NCBI GenBank assembly: GCA_036365145.1
Contig: JAEOAD010000048.1
Location: 10,705,001-10,769,000, forward strand
Length of the DNA stretch: 64,000 nt
Reading direction: 5' to 3'
From: Orientallactaga sibirica
Taxonomy: Eukaryota; Chordata; Mammalia; Rodentia; Dipodidae
Of this stretch, positions 33,738-45,493 are shown one piece after another. Under the pieces are notes generated by a model. That model was not told the DNA's origin, made no database searches, and was given only the letters and a program-made list of their open reading frames with translations. The position numbers and the translations under genes were made by a program. Each line of letters starts with the position of its first letter. Positions within the stretch are counted from its first letter, which is position 1.

Positions 33738-34999
33738 GGCTGCAGAGATGGCTTAGTGGTTAAAGTGGATTCCCCACTATCTATGTAAGGCCAGTTGCAC
33801 AAAGTGGCATATGCGACTGGAGTTCATGTGCAGAGGCAAGAGGCCTTGGTACACCCATTTGTTCTCTCCTTCTCTTCCTCTCTTCCTTCCCTCTCCATCT
33901 GCTTGCAAATAAATGAGTAAAATATATTTTTTTAAACCCGAACTTCATTCATATTGAAAATATTTTATTATTCTATTACTTCATTTTGGCTATGCGAATT
34001 TTTTTTAACATACATGTGATAAAAGATGTATTTACAAGAGCTGGAGAGATGGCTTAGTGATTAAGTGCTTGCTGTGAAGCCTAAGGACACAGTTCGAGGC
34101 TCAATTCCCCAGGACCCACGCAAGCCAGATGCACAAAGTGGCACATGCATCTGGAATTCATATGCAGTGGTTGGAGGCCCTGGCACACCCATTTCTCTCT
34201 ATCTGCTTCTTTCTCTCTGTCTGTCATTCTCAAATAAATAAATAAACAAAAACTTTAAAAAAAGGAAATAAAAAAACATGTATTTACAGGCTGGGACACA
34301 GCTTAGCAGGAGAGCTTGTTTAGCATGCATAAGGACCTCAGTTTAAGCTCCAGCTCAGCAAAAAATAAAACAGAAACCATTTTTTTTATTTTGAAACATA
34401 ATCTCATGGAATGCAGGCTGGCCTGGAACTCACTATGTATCTATCCAGGTTGGCCTTGTCCTCCTGACCCTCCTACAATTACCTCCTAAGTAGTGGGTTA
34501 TAGGTGTGAGCCACCATGCCTTCTTGTTTATTTTTAAGGATATTTTATTTATTGATTTATTTGAGAGAGAGAGGCAGATAGAGAGAGACAGAATGGGTGT
34601 GCCAGGGACTATAGCCAATGCAAATGAATTGCACAGGCATGCGTCACCTTGTGCATCTGGCTTACGTGGGTACTGCGGAATGGAAGTGAGGTCCTCAGGC
34701 TTCTTAGCCCCCATACCAATTATGTTACCTCCTAACTATTTTCTTTAGAAGTAACTAGCATGGGCTGGAGAGATGGCATATCAGTTAAGGCGCTTGCCTG
34801 TGAAGCCTAACGACCCATGTTCAACTCTCCAGATCTCACATAAGCCAGATGCACAAAGGTGAGGCAAGCGCAAGTTTGCATATGTCCACCAGGTGGCACA
34901 AGCATCTGGAGTTCGATTGCAATGGCTGAAGCCCTGGCATGCCAATTCTCTCTCCCTCTGTGTCTCTCTCCCTCTCTCTAAACAAAATAAATAAATACA

Positions 35000-35034
<35 letters not shown>

Positions 35035-35545
35035 AAGAAGTAACTAGCAGTCATCTCCCTTTGACAGTGAATATCCAGAGCAATTATTTTATCTGATAGG
35101 AAGTTATTCCTGTATGACTAGGGTCAAAGATTGGTGTTGTGCTGAGTCCTTTCCTTCCCTGAATCTCTCTGGATGGCTGTAGACTGGAGTTCAGAGGCCC
35201 CTGACCACTAGGTTCACCTTGGGGTATCACAGGCACCATTCAGCCCCTGAGCAGGTCTTGCATTATTTCACTACTTAATGCTGTGTTTGAAAATACAATG
35301 GTCCAGGCAGAAGAAATGGCTTAGCAGTTAAAGTGTTTGTCTGTGAAGCCAAAGGATCCTGGTTCGATTCTCCAGGACCCACATAAGCCAGATGCATAAA
35401 GGGCACATGCATCTGGAGTTTGTTTGCAGTGGCTGGAGGCTCTGGCGTGCCAATTCTCTGCCTCTCTTCTATCTCTCTCTCTCTGCTGGCAAATAAATAA
35501 ATAGAAATTAAAAATAAATAAATAAATAAATAAAAAAGAAAATAT
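33738..35545. mobile_element. cluster of five tRNA SINEs with B1 and ID relics
   Basis: Forward SINEs 33738-33930, 34040-34265, 34763-35038 (with an extra CAAGCGCAAGTTTGC segment) and 35308-35545. ID-like 34290-34372, reverse B1 34385-34525, reverse SINE 34540-34710. Confidence 0.85.
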
Positions 35546-35851
35546 AGTGGTCCTAATCTAACCCTTGTTTGGACTAGTCTTTCTATCCCAATTTCCTTCC
35601 ATGGCCTTATGTTCTTTTTTTCTTCCAATTCATTTAGAACTCTTCCATAATTTTTAGTTCAGATATACTCAATGTATAATTCTTACTAGAATGAATGGCC
35701 ACATTCAAACATCTCAAAATGAAGTCAAGATTTTATTCTCTCTTTGCCCAGGTCAGGTGTGAACTCTTAGGTTCAAGTGATCCTCCTGCCTCAGCCTCCT
35801 ACCAGTTGAGATCACATACAATGTGAGTGGCTGGAGTCAAGATTTAAATGA

Positions 35852-36150
35852 GGGCCACGTATGGTGGCGCACGCCTTTAATCCTAGCACTTGGGGGCAGA
35901 GGTAGGAGGATCGCCAATGAGTTTGAGGCCACCCTGAAACTCCATAGTGAATTCTAGGTCAACCTGAGTTAGAGTTGGATCCTACCTCAAAAAACCAAAA
36001 AAAAAAAAAAAAAAGCAGATTCAAATGAAAAACCCCAAAATGTGGCACATCCCTGGAATCCCAGGGTCTCAGCAGGCTGAGACACAAGGATTGTGAGCTT
36101 GAGGCTATCCTGGGCTACACAGGAAGACCTCGTCTCAGAAAAATAAAAGG
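35852..36150 (+). mobile_element. B1 copy and older B1-like copy
   Basis: 35852-36015 intact apart from one lost A in GGAGGCAG; 36035-36150 is old. Confidence 0.8.
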
Positions 36151-36288
36151 ACAGTTAATATTAGTGCCCTTTCCCTAATGATAAAAGTCTGATGACTTGT
36201 CTGTCATAGACACATGCCCACACACAGCGACAGTGCTGAGCGGGTCCTCTTCGGCCGTGAGTGCAAGCATACAGCAATGCGTCCCTAC

Positions 36289-36429
36289 CCAGGCCTCAGC
36301 CATGAGGCGGTGCAGGACTCGATGCAGCTGTCCTCGTCACTCTCAGACAGGAATCTCTGGCCAGGCTGGGGAATGAGCTCAGTCTGTGCAAGCGGTGTCA
36401 TTGCCAGAATGGATGCAGCCAGACCAGAC
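36289..36429 (-). CDS. CEP89-like: CEP89-like exon 3
   Basis: 141 bases, phase 2 in and out; acceptor TGTCCACAG, donor CCTGG/GTAGGG. It reads SGLAASILAMTPLAQTEL and continues with IPQPGQRFLSESDED, matching the human SALAAAILATTL and IPQPRQRSRSESD segments. The Met codon at 36399-36401 is the first ATG in the assembled reading frame and could be the real start if exon 1 is non-coding. Confidence 0.88.
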
Positions 36430-36639
36430 CTGTGGACAGACACAGACAGAGTGAGACGCGCATCAGGCTGAGGGTGGAGCTGAACTAAGTTACCTGCTCA
36501 ACCGCAGCATTTACTGACAGCTACTGACAATGTGCCCACTGTGCACTGTGCACCGTGCACCAGTGCAGTCACCTTGCATTTTCACATTGCTCTGCAAATC
36601 AATCACTGTCACCTCACGTTCGTAGAAATTAAATGAGTC

Positions 36640-37383
36640 GCCAGGTGTAGGACGTCTTTAATCCCAGCACTCAAGAAGCTGAGGGAGGAGGAACACAGTG
36701 AGTTAGAGACCAGCTACAGAGTGAGTTCCAGGTCAGTCTGGGCTACAGTGAGACCATACAACTCAAAAAAAGAAGAAAAAAAGGGGGGGTGGTGGATAAA
36801 TGGCTTAGCAGTTAAGGCACTTGCATACAAAGCCAAAGGACCCAGGTTCGATTCCCTAGGACCTACATAAGCCAGATGCACAAGGGGGGAACACATGCAT
36901 CTGGAGTTCGTTGGCAGTGGCTGGAGGCCCTGAAGTGCCCATTCTCTCTCTCTCCCCCTGCCTATTCATCTCTCTCTCAAATTAAGAAAAATAAAAATGA
37001 AAAAAAAAACAAACAAAATAAATAAATAATATAATATAATAGATCAGAATGGAAAAGATGAGATACAAAGACACAGCTGGTCACGACTGCTCACACCTGT
37101 CATCACAACACTTGAAAGGCTGAAGCAGGAAAATCTAGAATTTAAGCCTAGCTCAGGCTGCACAGTAAGATACTCTCTCAAAAGAACACAAGGAAAGGGG
37201 CTGGAGAGAGGGCTCAGCAGTTAATGGCACTTGCTTACAATGCCTGATGGCCCAGGTTTGATTCCCCAGTATCATATAAAGGGCAATGCACAAGGTGACC
37301 AATGCATCTGGAATTTGTTTTCAGTGGCAGGAGGCCCTGGTATGCCCATACCTTCTCTCTGCCTCATTATCTCTGTCACTGCA

Positions 37384-37423
<40 letters not shown>

Positions 37424-38035
37424 ATATTTTTTTAAAAAGAACAAAAGATAAAAAAGCAAAAACAGGAACAATTTTCAAGGGATATTTTTCTAATTTTTTT
37501 TAAAGATTTTTTAAAAATTTATTTGAGACAGAGAGAGACAGAAAGAAAAGGGCACAGAGAGAGAATATGGGCATGCCAGGGCTTCCTTCCACTGTAAACA
37601 AACTCTAGATGCATACACCACTTTGTGCATCTGGCTTTATGTGGGTACTAGGAAACTGAACCCAGGACATCAGGCTTTGCAAGCTGATCCATCTCTCTTG
37701 TCCTTAAAGAGAAAATTTAAAAAATTATTTATTTATTTGCAAGCAGAGAGAGACACACAGAGAAATTATATATGTGGAGGGGGAGAGGGAGGAGAGAGGA
37801 GGAGAGGCAGATGGAGAGAAGGAGAGGAAGAGGGAGAGAGAAAGAGAGAGGGAGGAGAGGATGGGCAAGCCAGGGCCTCCAGCTGGTGCAAACGAACTCC
37901 AGATGTGTGTGCCATTTGTGCATCTGGATTTACATGGGTATTGGAGAATCAAACCTGAGCCATCAGGCATTGTAAGCAAGTGACAAGTGACTTTAACTGC
38001 TGAGCACTCAACAGTTGAGATATCACTGCAGCCCC
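36640..38035. mobile_element. dense SINE block in intron 2
   Basis: Old B1 36640-36775, forward SINE 36788-36990, old B1 37075-37190, forward SINE 37199-37432 with (AAAT)n tail, reverse SINEs 37495-37705 and 37718-38035. The last carries an expanded GGAGA tract at 37775-37860. Confidence 0.85.
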
Positions 38036-38037
38036 TA

Positions 38038-38040
<3 letters not shown>

Positions 38041-38074
<34 letters not shown>

Positions 38075-38922
38075 AGGTAGTCTCAGGCTGTTGTTCACAA
38101 CAGTACTAGTTCTGCCTCCAAAGTGCTGGGATGAAAGGCATGCACCACCACACCTGGGAAAAGAGCTATTTTTAAAAAATATTTATTTGCAAGGAGTGAA
38201 ACAGAGAGAGGGAGAGAGAGAAAGAGAGAGTGGAAGAGAAAAAGAGAGAGAAGGAGAGAGAGGGAGAATGGGCATGCCAAGGCCTCTAGCTGCTGCAAAG
38301 GAACTCCAGATATATGAGCCACTTTGTGCATCTGGCTTTACATGGGTACTGGGGATTGAACCCCAGGTCATTAGGCTATACAGGCAAGCACCTTAACTGC
38401 TAAGCCATCTCTCCAGCCCTCAAAAGGCTATTTATTTTTATTTTGATTTTTTGATTTTTTGAGGTAGGGTATCACTGTAGCCAAGGTTGACCTGGAATTC
38501 ACTATGTAGTATCAGGGTGGCCTCGAACTCATGGTGATCCTCCTACTTCTGCCTCCCAAGTGCTGGGATTAAAGGCATGCGCCACCACACCTGGCTGTCA
38601 AAGGGCTATTTTTAAAGACAATAAATATTCAAAATTTTAGGAAAGGTCAGAAATAAATTTACCTCCTTGTCTAAGAGAAGAAGAAATAAAAAGAGCAGAC
38701 TCCAGATGTATGCACCACTGTGCATCTGGCTTTACATGGGGACTGGGGAATCAAACCTGGATAGTTAGGCTTTGCAGACAGGCACCTTAACCATTTCTCC
38801 AGCCCCGTGTTTTTATTTTTAAACCACTAACAGGAACTGGGCATGTAGCTCAATGACACAGTACTTGCCTAGCATGTGGAAAGCCCTGGGTTCTAACCCT
38901 AGTTCCACAGTGAAAACAAAAC
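38041..38922 (-). mobile_element. alternating B1 and tRNA SINEs
   Basis: B1 38041-38155 after a run of about 31 T; SINE 38170-38421; B1 38452-38598; SINE fragment 38690-38807. A forward ID-like relic is at 38835-38922. Confidence 0.85.
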
Positions 38923-39202
38923 ATACCCACAGTGAGTTTTGGCACAAGTGCTACACAGCAATAGATACCTAGTGCAATAGGTTTTTTTCTCAATTAGTGC
39001 TGGAACAACAGAATATCCATGTGCAAAAGAACAAAAGATGCCAGATGTGGTGATTCATGCCTTTAATCCCAGATGACAGTTCACTGAACAAACTCTGTAC
39101 ATTGAACACTTGTGCATTTTTGCCACTTTCCAAATCCTACAGACCGTCAGTTTGGTGAACACTAAACACTGACCTTCCCAAATATAAAATCAAATAAACA
39201 GA

Positions 39203-40095
39203 GCTGGAGAGATGGCTCAGCAGTTAAGGCACTTGCCTGCAAAGCCCAATGACCCAGGTTCCATTAACCATGTCAAGCCAGATGCAGTATCCATACATCT
39301 GGAGTTCATTTCCAGTGGCTGAAGGCCCTTGTGCAACAATTCTCTCTCTTTCTGTCCCTCTCCTCTCTGCTTGCAAATAAATAAGTATTAAAAAAAAAAA
39401 AAAAAGACTGACCCAATCACATTCAGGTAAGGACAGGAAACAACTGGAATTCACGCTGCTGGAGGGAAAAGAAATGAGACAACTTGTGAAAATAGCATGG
39501 AAAGTAGTGAAATAAGTGTTGTTTTGAGACAGGGTTTTGCCAGGTAGCCCTGGATAGCCTTGACCTCTTGATCCTCTTGCACAAGCCTCCTGAGTGCTGG
39601 GACTACAAGTGTGAGCCCCCACGCTCTTCTTGAAGATTGTGTGCATAAAAATATTTATTTCTTTGAGAAACAGAGAGAGGGAAAGAGGCAGAAAGAGAGA
39701 GAGAAAGAGAACAGGCACGTCAGGGCATCCAGCCACTGCAAAGGAACTCCAGACGCATGTGCCACTTTGTGCATCTGGCTAATGTGGATCCTGGGGAATC
39801 GAACCTGGGTCCTTTGGCTTTGGAGGCAAATGCCTTAACTGTTAAGCTGTCACTTCAACCCCCGACTTTATTTTTTTAAGTTTAAAAAAAATTTATTTAT
39901 TTGTGAGGTGGGAGGGAGAGAGAGAGAGAGAGAAAGATAGAATGTGGGCACACCAAGGCCTCCAGCCACTGCAAATGAACTCCAAATTCATGCACCACTT
40001 TGTGCATCTGCCTTTAAGTGGGTAACTGATGAATTGAACCCAGGCTGTTAGGCTCTGCAAGCCAGCACCTTAACCACGGACCTCCGTCCCCAGGC
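39203..40095. mobile_element. tRNA SINEs and a B1 relic
   Basis: Forward SINE 39203-39400; old reverse B1 39520-39628; reverse SINEs 39643-39862 and 39880-40095, the last ending CTCCGTCCCCAGGCC. Confidence 0.85.
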
Positions 40096-40135
40096 CTCTT
40101 CTTGGAGACTCTCTAACAAGCGTACCTGTGCTTAC

Positions 40136-40190
40136 CATGCAGCAGCACAGTCCATGTGTTCCTGCTGAGCAGTGGAGTGGAGAGCTTCTC
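40136..40190 (-). other. exon-like segment, possibly alternative or cryptic
   Basis: A 55-base segment has a good acceptor (TGTGTTCACAG) and donor (CATG/GTAAGC) on the minus strand and lies between CEP89-like exons 2 and 3. Its phase (1 in, 2 out) could replace exon 2, but the peptide has no clear CEP89 counterpart and the exon 2 to exon 3 join is already exact without it. It may be an unused decoy or an alternative exon. Confidence 0.25.
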
Positions 40191-40369
40191 CTGTGAACAC
40201 ACAAACGTTTATGTCCCAAGGACGCACACAACACCGACACTGAAGAGCGGCCGCTGCTGACTCTGCACCACAGCAAGGCTGCTGCCCAGCAGTTCACCTT
40301 CACAATCTGGGCCAGTGACTGACACCTGAAGCTCGAAGGTGATGCAAACTAGAAATGACAATAGGGTGC

Positions 40370-41120
40370 CGGAGAGGTGGCTCAGTGGTTAAGGCGCTTG
40401 CCTGCAAAGCATAATGACCCAAGTTTGATTCCCCAGTGCCCACACAGTGCCACATGCACTGAGTGGCAGATGTATCTGGAGTTCATTTTCAGTGGCTAGA
40501 GGCCTTGGCATGCCCATTCTCTTTGTCTCTCTCTCTCTCTCTCTCTCTCCTTGCAAATAAATAAATAAATATTTAAAAAAAGAAATGAGGATAGGCCCCT
40601 TGTCAGGGGATGATTGAGAGAATCAAAGAGATAGTTTGTCCACCAGTGCTTACCACCCTGGTCAGAGTACTCAATAATAAACAGTTGTCCGTGTTGTCAA
40701 GACGCTGTTGAAGAAAAACCAAACATGAAAACCCTGCAGGACTTTATTCACCCTCAGGTGTTTGGGTGGAACTTGGGGTGTCAGCGTGCTAAGCAAATGC
40801 TCTATCGCTGAGCTACATGTACCCACAGTCCTTCACAGTGCCTTTTTTTTTTTTTTTTTTGGAGAGAGACACAGATAGAGAGAGAGGAAGAGGAAGACAG
40901 AGATGGGTGTGCCAGCAGCCTCTCAGCTGCTGTGAACGAAATTCAGACGAACGAAATTCAGAGGCTTGTGCCCCCTTGTGGTCAAGTGTGGTATTGCGCC
41001 CTTGCATTACTGCATCTGGCTAAACGTGGGACCTGGAGATTGGAACCACTGGAGATTGGAACCAGTGTTCTTGGGCTTAGGAGGCAGGCGCCTTAACCCC
41101 TAAGCCATCTCTCCAGCCCT
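40370..41120. mobile_element. tRNA SINE and long-form SINE with target duplication
   Basis: Forward SINE 40370-40580. Reverse long-form SINE 40843-41120 between two copies of TCACAGTGCCTTTTT; an internal ACGAAATTCAGA is doubled at 40935-40961. Confidence 0.9.
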
Positions 41121-41269
41121 CACAGTGCCTTTTTAATTTTGTTTTCATCAACTGGCACAGAATATCCTAATACCAAAAAAAGACCAAAAAGGTATGACTC
41201 CAGAATACAATCAGTTCTAATTGACTGCTATTAATCAGGTCAGGATAACTTGTGCAGTAAAAATGGCCC

Positions 41270-41597
41270 AGCAAGGCATGGTGGCTGATACCTGCAATCC
41301 TAGGCCTCGAGGGGCTGAGGTATGACTGCTGTAAGTTCCAGGGCAGCTGGGGCTATAGATTAAGACCCTGTTTTTAAAAATATATTTTATTTATTTATTT
41401 ATTTATTTAAGAGAGAGAGAGAAAGGGAGAGGGAGAGAATGGGCACACCAGGGCCCCCAGCCGCTGCAAACCAACTCCAGATGCCTGCACCCCTTGTGCT
41501 TCTGGCTTACGTGGGTCCTGGAGAATCAAACCAGGATCCTTTGGCTTTGCAGGCAAATGCCTTAACTGCTAAGCCATCCCTCTGGCCCCAAGACCCT

Positions 41598-41630
<33 letters not shown>

Positions 41631-42355
41631 ATGAACAAACAAACACATAATAAGCCAAACTCTCCTGTGTCTAAAATTTCAGAGCACACTGGCAGGGCTC
41701 CCAGAGTTTAGAGTTGACCGGAAGTTCACTGGGAACTCTGAAACAGAAGGGGAGAGGGCAACTCCCAGCAGTGAATACACTCTTTTTAAAAAAATTTTAT
41801 TTATTGGAGAGAGACAGAGACAGACAGGGAGAGAGAGAATATTGGCATGCCAGGGACTTTAGCCACTTCAAATGAACTCCAGATACATGTGCCATCTTGT
41901 GCATCTGGCTTACATGGGACCTAGGGAATTGAAACTTGGTCCTTAAGCTTTGTGGACAAGCGCCTTAACTGCTAAGCCATTTCTCCAGCTCTCTTTTTTT
42001 TCTTAATACAAGCAGTCCCTTGAAACTGGAAAATGGGGGCTAGGGAGATGGTTCAGCCATTAAAGGCACTTGCTGGCAAAGCCTGCCAGTCTGGGTTCAA
42101 TTCCCCAGTACCCATGTAAAGCCAGATGCACAACGTGGAGAACATGGGTCTGGAGTACCTTTGCAGGGGCAGGAGACCCTGTGCTGTACTGGGTAGGTGA
42201 CTCATTGGTTAAAGGTACAGGCTGAAAAGGCGTAACTGTATCTAAAAAGAAGGAAGACTGCATGCAATTCAAAATTCTCTTAAAGTACTATTACCATGGC
42301 TGGACATGTAGTTTAACATGAACAAGGCCCTGGGTTCTACCTCCTGGAAGGATAG
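41270..42355. mobile_element. B1-like copy and three tRNA SINEs
   Basis: Old B1 41270-41375; reverse SINEs 41378-41588 and 41785-41993; forward SINE 42037-42180 lacking its tail; ID-like relic 42297-42350. Confidence 0.8.
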
Positions 42356-42718
42356 ACAGAAAGAAGATGAAGGAAAAGTAAAAAAGTAGAGCAGTGGAGG
42401 GAAGGAAGGAAGAGGAAGGGAGGGAGGGAGGGAGGAAAGGGTGGGTTAACCTCAACTGTTGGGCTTCAGGGTTCTGTACTTGGAAAGCACGGATTGCACC
42501 CAATCATGAAATCTGAGGAGCATTGACGGGAACAGACCCCGAATCCATTCTCCTTCAGAGAAGCCAGGTGAAGTGCATTGAAGAGGCACTATAAGTATTT
42601 CAAGGTCGTGGTTCTAAGCTCCCTGCTTGTGATCTCCTGGCCGGTTTGAATGGTTCCAGGATCCAATATTTGGGACCAACTGGGCGAGTGACCTCAGTAT
42701 GGCTCATCCGAGACTCAC

Positions 42719-42794
42719 CTGGGTCTCTCCAGAGACGGGCCGGGGCTCCAGGGAGGAGGGCTGTGTAGCACTTCCAGCTTCACAAGGGGCCTCA
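42719..42794 (-). CDS. CEP89-like: CEP89-like exon 2 (Pro-rich N-terminal segment)
   Basis: Acceptor CCACCCTGCAG and donor CCCAG/GTGAGT bound a 76-base exon, phase 1 in and 2 out. It reads VLHSPPPWSPGPSLERP, which matches the human CEP89 VPRTPPP...PSPERPR stretch near residues 30-48. The split Arg codon is completed by the first base of the 36.3-kb exon, giving ERPR followed by SGLAASILA, as in the human protein. Confidence 0.85.
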
Positions 42795-43084
42795 CTGCAG
42801 GGTGGAAGCCAGGGATGGTGTGTTTCTGCAAATGAAACCCAGAACATGTCACCAGGTAGAGGAAGTCACTTGGGTTCTGTCACCATCACTTCCCGAGCTG
42901 AGGGGGCCCCTAGTATCCAGTGTGTCACCAGGAGCCCCACTCCTCCTCTGTCATTCCCAATTCCCACTTGTCCAGGCAAGTGCACCCACCAGGGAAACCC
43001 CATCACAGCCGCCCATGGGTGGGGGCATCGTCATTTCCTGCTCAGGGCAGCTTTTCAGACTGCGAGGGTTCATTGCATTCTCTT

Positions 43085-44000
43085 TCTTTCTTAGTTTTCT
43101 TTTCAATTTTTTTTCAAGGCACTCTGTAGCTCCAGGCTGGCCTCAAACTCTCCCGCCTCAGCCTCCTGAGTGCTGGGATTACAAGCATGAGCCACCATGT
43201 CTGGTCCTGCGATGGTTCATTTCAATGGTCAATTTGATTACATTAATGAACACTTAGGGCATTAATGAGGCAGTTGTGTGTGTGTGCGCGCATGTGTTGG
43301 GGGTGGCTTTTTCAGAAAGGGGTAACTGAGGGGAGAAGAGCTGCCCTGAATGTGGGCAGCACCATCCCATGATTTTAATAAGGAAACCAGCTGAGGGCCA
43401 GCATTCCCCTTTCTCAGTTCTCCAGGCTCCCTCACCCCTCCCTGTCCTGGCCTGCTGAGATGTGACCAAGCACCTGTGGCACACGCCTGCCATGGAGCGA
43501 CCCCCCACGAACCACCATGGACTGAACCTTCAAACTACGGACCCAGATGAGCCACTTCTCCACTAAGTTGTTTCTTGTCAGGTTTCTGGTCAGAGACAAG
43601 TGACTGATGCAATGAGCCTCATCTCTAGGCCTGCACTTGTCCCACAGCACTGCCCCAATGACGTCTTTCCCTACCGAGCAGGCAGCCTGGGACTATACAG
43701 ATTAAGTTCCAGGTCAGCCTCGTCTAGAATGAGACCCTAACTTGAGCCCCCCCCCCAAAAAAAAAAACCTGTCCCCTTTAGCTGAGAACCACTATTCCCC
43801 TTTCTCCATGCTCCTTCATCTTCCCCGTCCTGGTCTGCTGAGATGTGACCAAGCACCTGGGCGCGCCTTCAATCCCAGCTCTCTGGAGGTGGGTGGATCC
43901 CTGGGAGTTCGAGGCCAGCCTGGGACTAAAGTGAGTGGCAGGTAAGACTGGGGTAAAGTGAGAGTTTACCTCGGAAAAACAAACAACAACAACACGTCCT
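43085..44000. mobile_element. old B1-type fragments in intron 1
   Basis: Reverse 43120-43205 (CCTGAGTGCTGGGATTACAA); forward 43690-43745 and 43850-43990. CTTCCC.GTCCTGGTCTGCTG near 43810 repeats 43440-43460, so a short local duplication of about 400 bases spacing is present. Confidence 0.6.
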
Positions 44001-44262
44001 CTTTGTTGCTTGGCTCTGAGGACAGGGGACTTCTGGCCCTCAGGGAGGACCATGGTGGCGGGGAAGCAGAGGACTCAGGAAGGAGCCGTCCAGGAAGGTC
44101 CTGCTGGGCCGGGTGTGCATAGCGTGTGCACAACTCTGTGGGAGGCTCCACGGGACTTGCTGAGAGGGTGCACGGCACAGGGTGGAGGGAGGATGGGAGA
44201 GGGACTTCCCACCGGGACCCCCAGCTCCGGAGCAGGTTTGTGCAGGGCCAGAATGAACTCAC

Positions 44263-44420
44263 CGGCCGCGAGGAGCGCCCTGCGGGCGAGGCCTTGATTC
44301 CTGTATCCTTGAGATGACCCGGTAAGGGGTCTTTGGGACACAGAAAATCAGGGCTTCTTGAAGGGAACCCCACTTCCTCCAGGCCACATCTCCAACCCTC
44401 CCTGGCAACTGCCAGGGACC
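44263..44420 (-). other. CEP89-like: probable first exon of the CEP89-like gene (5' UTR or N-terminus without ATG)
   Basis: A strong donor (GCGGCCG then GTGAGTTC on the minus strand) ends a CpG-rich stretch. Ending in phase 1, it joins the 42.7-kb exon in frame. The frame just before the donor reads RRALLAA, which lines up weakly with the HGLLPAA stretch of human CEP89 residues 18-24. That frame is open back to a TGA about 80 bases upstream but holds no ATG; where human has Met1 the codon is AGA. The 5' limit is a guess from the promoter motifs upstream. Donor fairly sure, exon identity moderate. Confidence 0.5.
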
Positions 44421-44439
44421 AGTCCCCACTCTCACTAGT

Positions 44440-44575
44440 ACTGCCCACTAGTACTGTCCAGACGCTGTCTCCAGGATGCCCACTTGGCCACAACCATGCA
44501 TCCTATTGGCTGCGTCTGCACTCGACCAATGACAGCCAAGTTGACTACCACCTGGGAAGGCGGGCCCAATCAAAA
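44440..44575 (-). promoter_or_regulatory. CCAAT/GC-box promoter candidate for the CEP89-like gene
   Basis: Three CCAAT-type motifs lie within 70 bases (ATTGG at 44505-44509, CCAAT at 44526-44530 and 44566-44570), with a GC-box-like AAGGCGGGCC beside the last. There is no TATA box nearby. The next 200 bases leftward are CpG-rich compared with the rest of the window and lead into the 44263 donor, so minus-strand transcription from here fits. A SINE begins immediately to the right. Confidence 0.45.
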
Positions 44576-44584
44576 ACCTTGCAG

Positions 44585-44934
44585 AACTGGAGCGATGCTC
44601 AGCGGTTAAAGGCGTTTGCTTGCAAAGCCCGATGACACGGTTTGATTCCCCAGTGTCCACCTAGAGCCAGATTCACAGGGTGGCATGCCCTTCTGTCTGT
44701 CTCTCTTCTACCTCATCTTGCAAATAAATACGTAAAAATATTGTTTTGAATAAGTGCTGAGGGGCTGGAGAGATGCCTTCAAGGTTCAGGTGCTTCTTGT
44801 GAAGTCTTAGGACCCAGGTTCGATTCCCCAGTACCCCATGTAAACCCAGATGCACAAGGTGAAGCATGTGTCTGGAGTTCATTTGCAATAGCTGGAGGCC
44901 CTGATGTGCCCATTCTCTCTTTCTCTCTCTCTCT

Positions 44935-44974
<40 letters not shown>

Positions 44975-45462
44975 GGTAGTGGTGGTGCACGCCTATAATC
45001 TCAGCACTCAGGAGTCAGGTAGGAGGAGCGCCATGAGTTCGAGGCCACCCTGAGAATTCAGAGTGAATTCCAGGTCAGCCTGGGCTAGAGCGAGATCCTA
45101 CCTCGAAAAAACAAAAATAAAACAAACAAACAAACAAACAAACAAATAAATAAATAAATACTAAGTTGAGCGTGCTGGCACATGCCTTTGATCCCAGCAC
45201 TTGGGAGGCAAAGGTCAGAGGATCAATGTCAGTTGAAGGCATCTTGAGCCTACATAATAACGTCAGGTCAGCCTGGGCTAGAGTGAGACTTTAACTCAAA
45301 AGATAGAATAAACAAGCCGGGTGTGGTGGTGCACGCCTTTAATCCCAGCACTTGGGAGGCAGAGGTAGGAGGATTGCCGTGAGTTCGAGGCACCCTGAGA
45401 CTACATAGTTAATTCCAGGTCAGCCTGGACCAGAGTGAAACCTTACCTCAAAACAAAACAAA

Positions 45463-45480
<18 letters not shown>
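44585..45480 (+). mobile_element. two tRNA SINEs and three B1 copies
   Basis: SINE 44585-44735, SINE 44762-44935 ending in about 36 A; B1 44971-45120, 45160-45312 and 45316-45500 with (CAAAA)n. Confidence 0.88.

Positions 45481-45493
<13 letters not shown>

Larger units (their letters stand above)
1904..44450 (-). other. CEP89-like: CEP89-like gene, whole visible locus (13 coding exons, 3' end beyond left edge)
   Basis: CEP89 is a coiled-coil protein of the distal appendages of the mother centriole and is needed for primary cilium assembly; that role is family knowledge. Here thirteen minus-strand exons, each flanked by AG and GT (one GC), encode segments that follow human CEP89 from residue about 20 to about 600 in order, as remembered. 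Intron phases agree at every junction, and the exons sum to about 1.92 kb, or 640 codons. Identity to the human protein looks near 50% in the best exons, which is low for an orthologue between mammals and fits a fast-evolving paralogue. Its neighbour is a RALGDS-like tandem pair, which I do not associate with the human CEP89 locus. Exons for the C-terminal coiled coil are not in the window. The expected start codon is not seen, so the copy may start downstream or be non-functional. Confidence 0.85.

Noticed and set aside
42699..43257. 131- and 151-codon plus-strand frames
   Set aside because: They are antisense to CEP89-like exon 2 and run into an old B1; the minus-strand exon explains the region.
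43966..44493. 175-codon minus-strand open frame over the CEP89-like first exon
   Set aside because: It crosses the strong donor at 44263 in a frame other than the CEP89 one and ends in B1 tail sequence; GC-rich chance frame is likelier.
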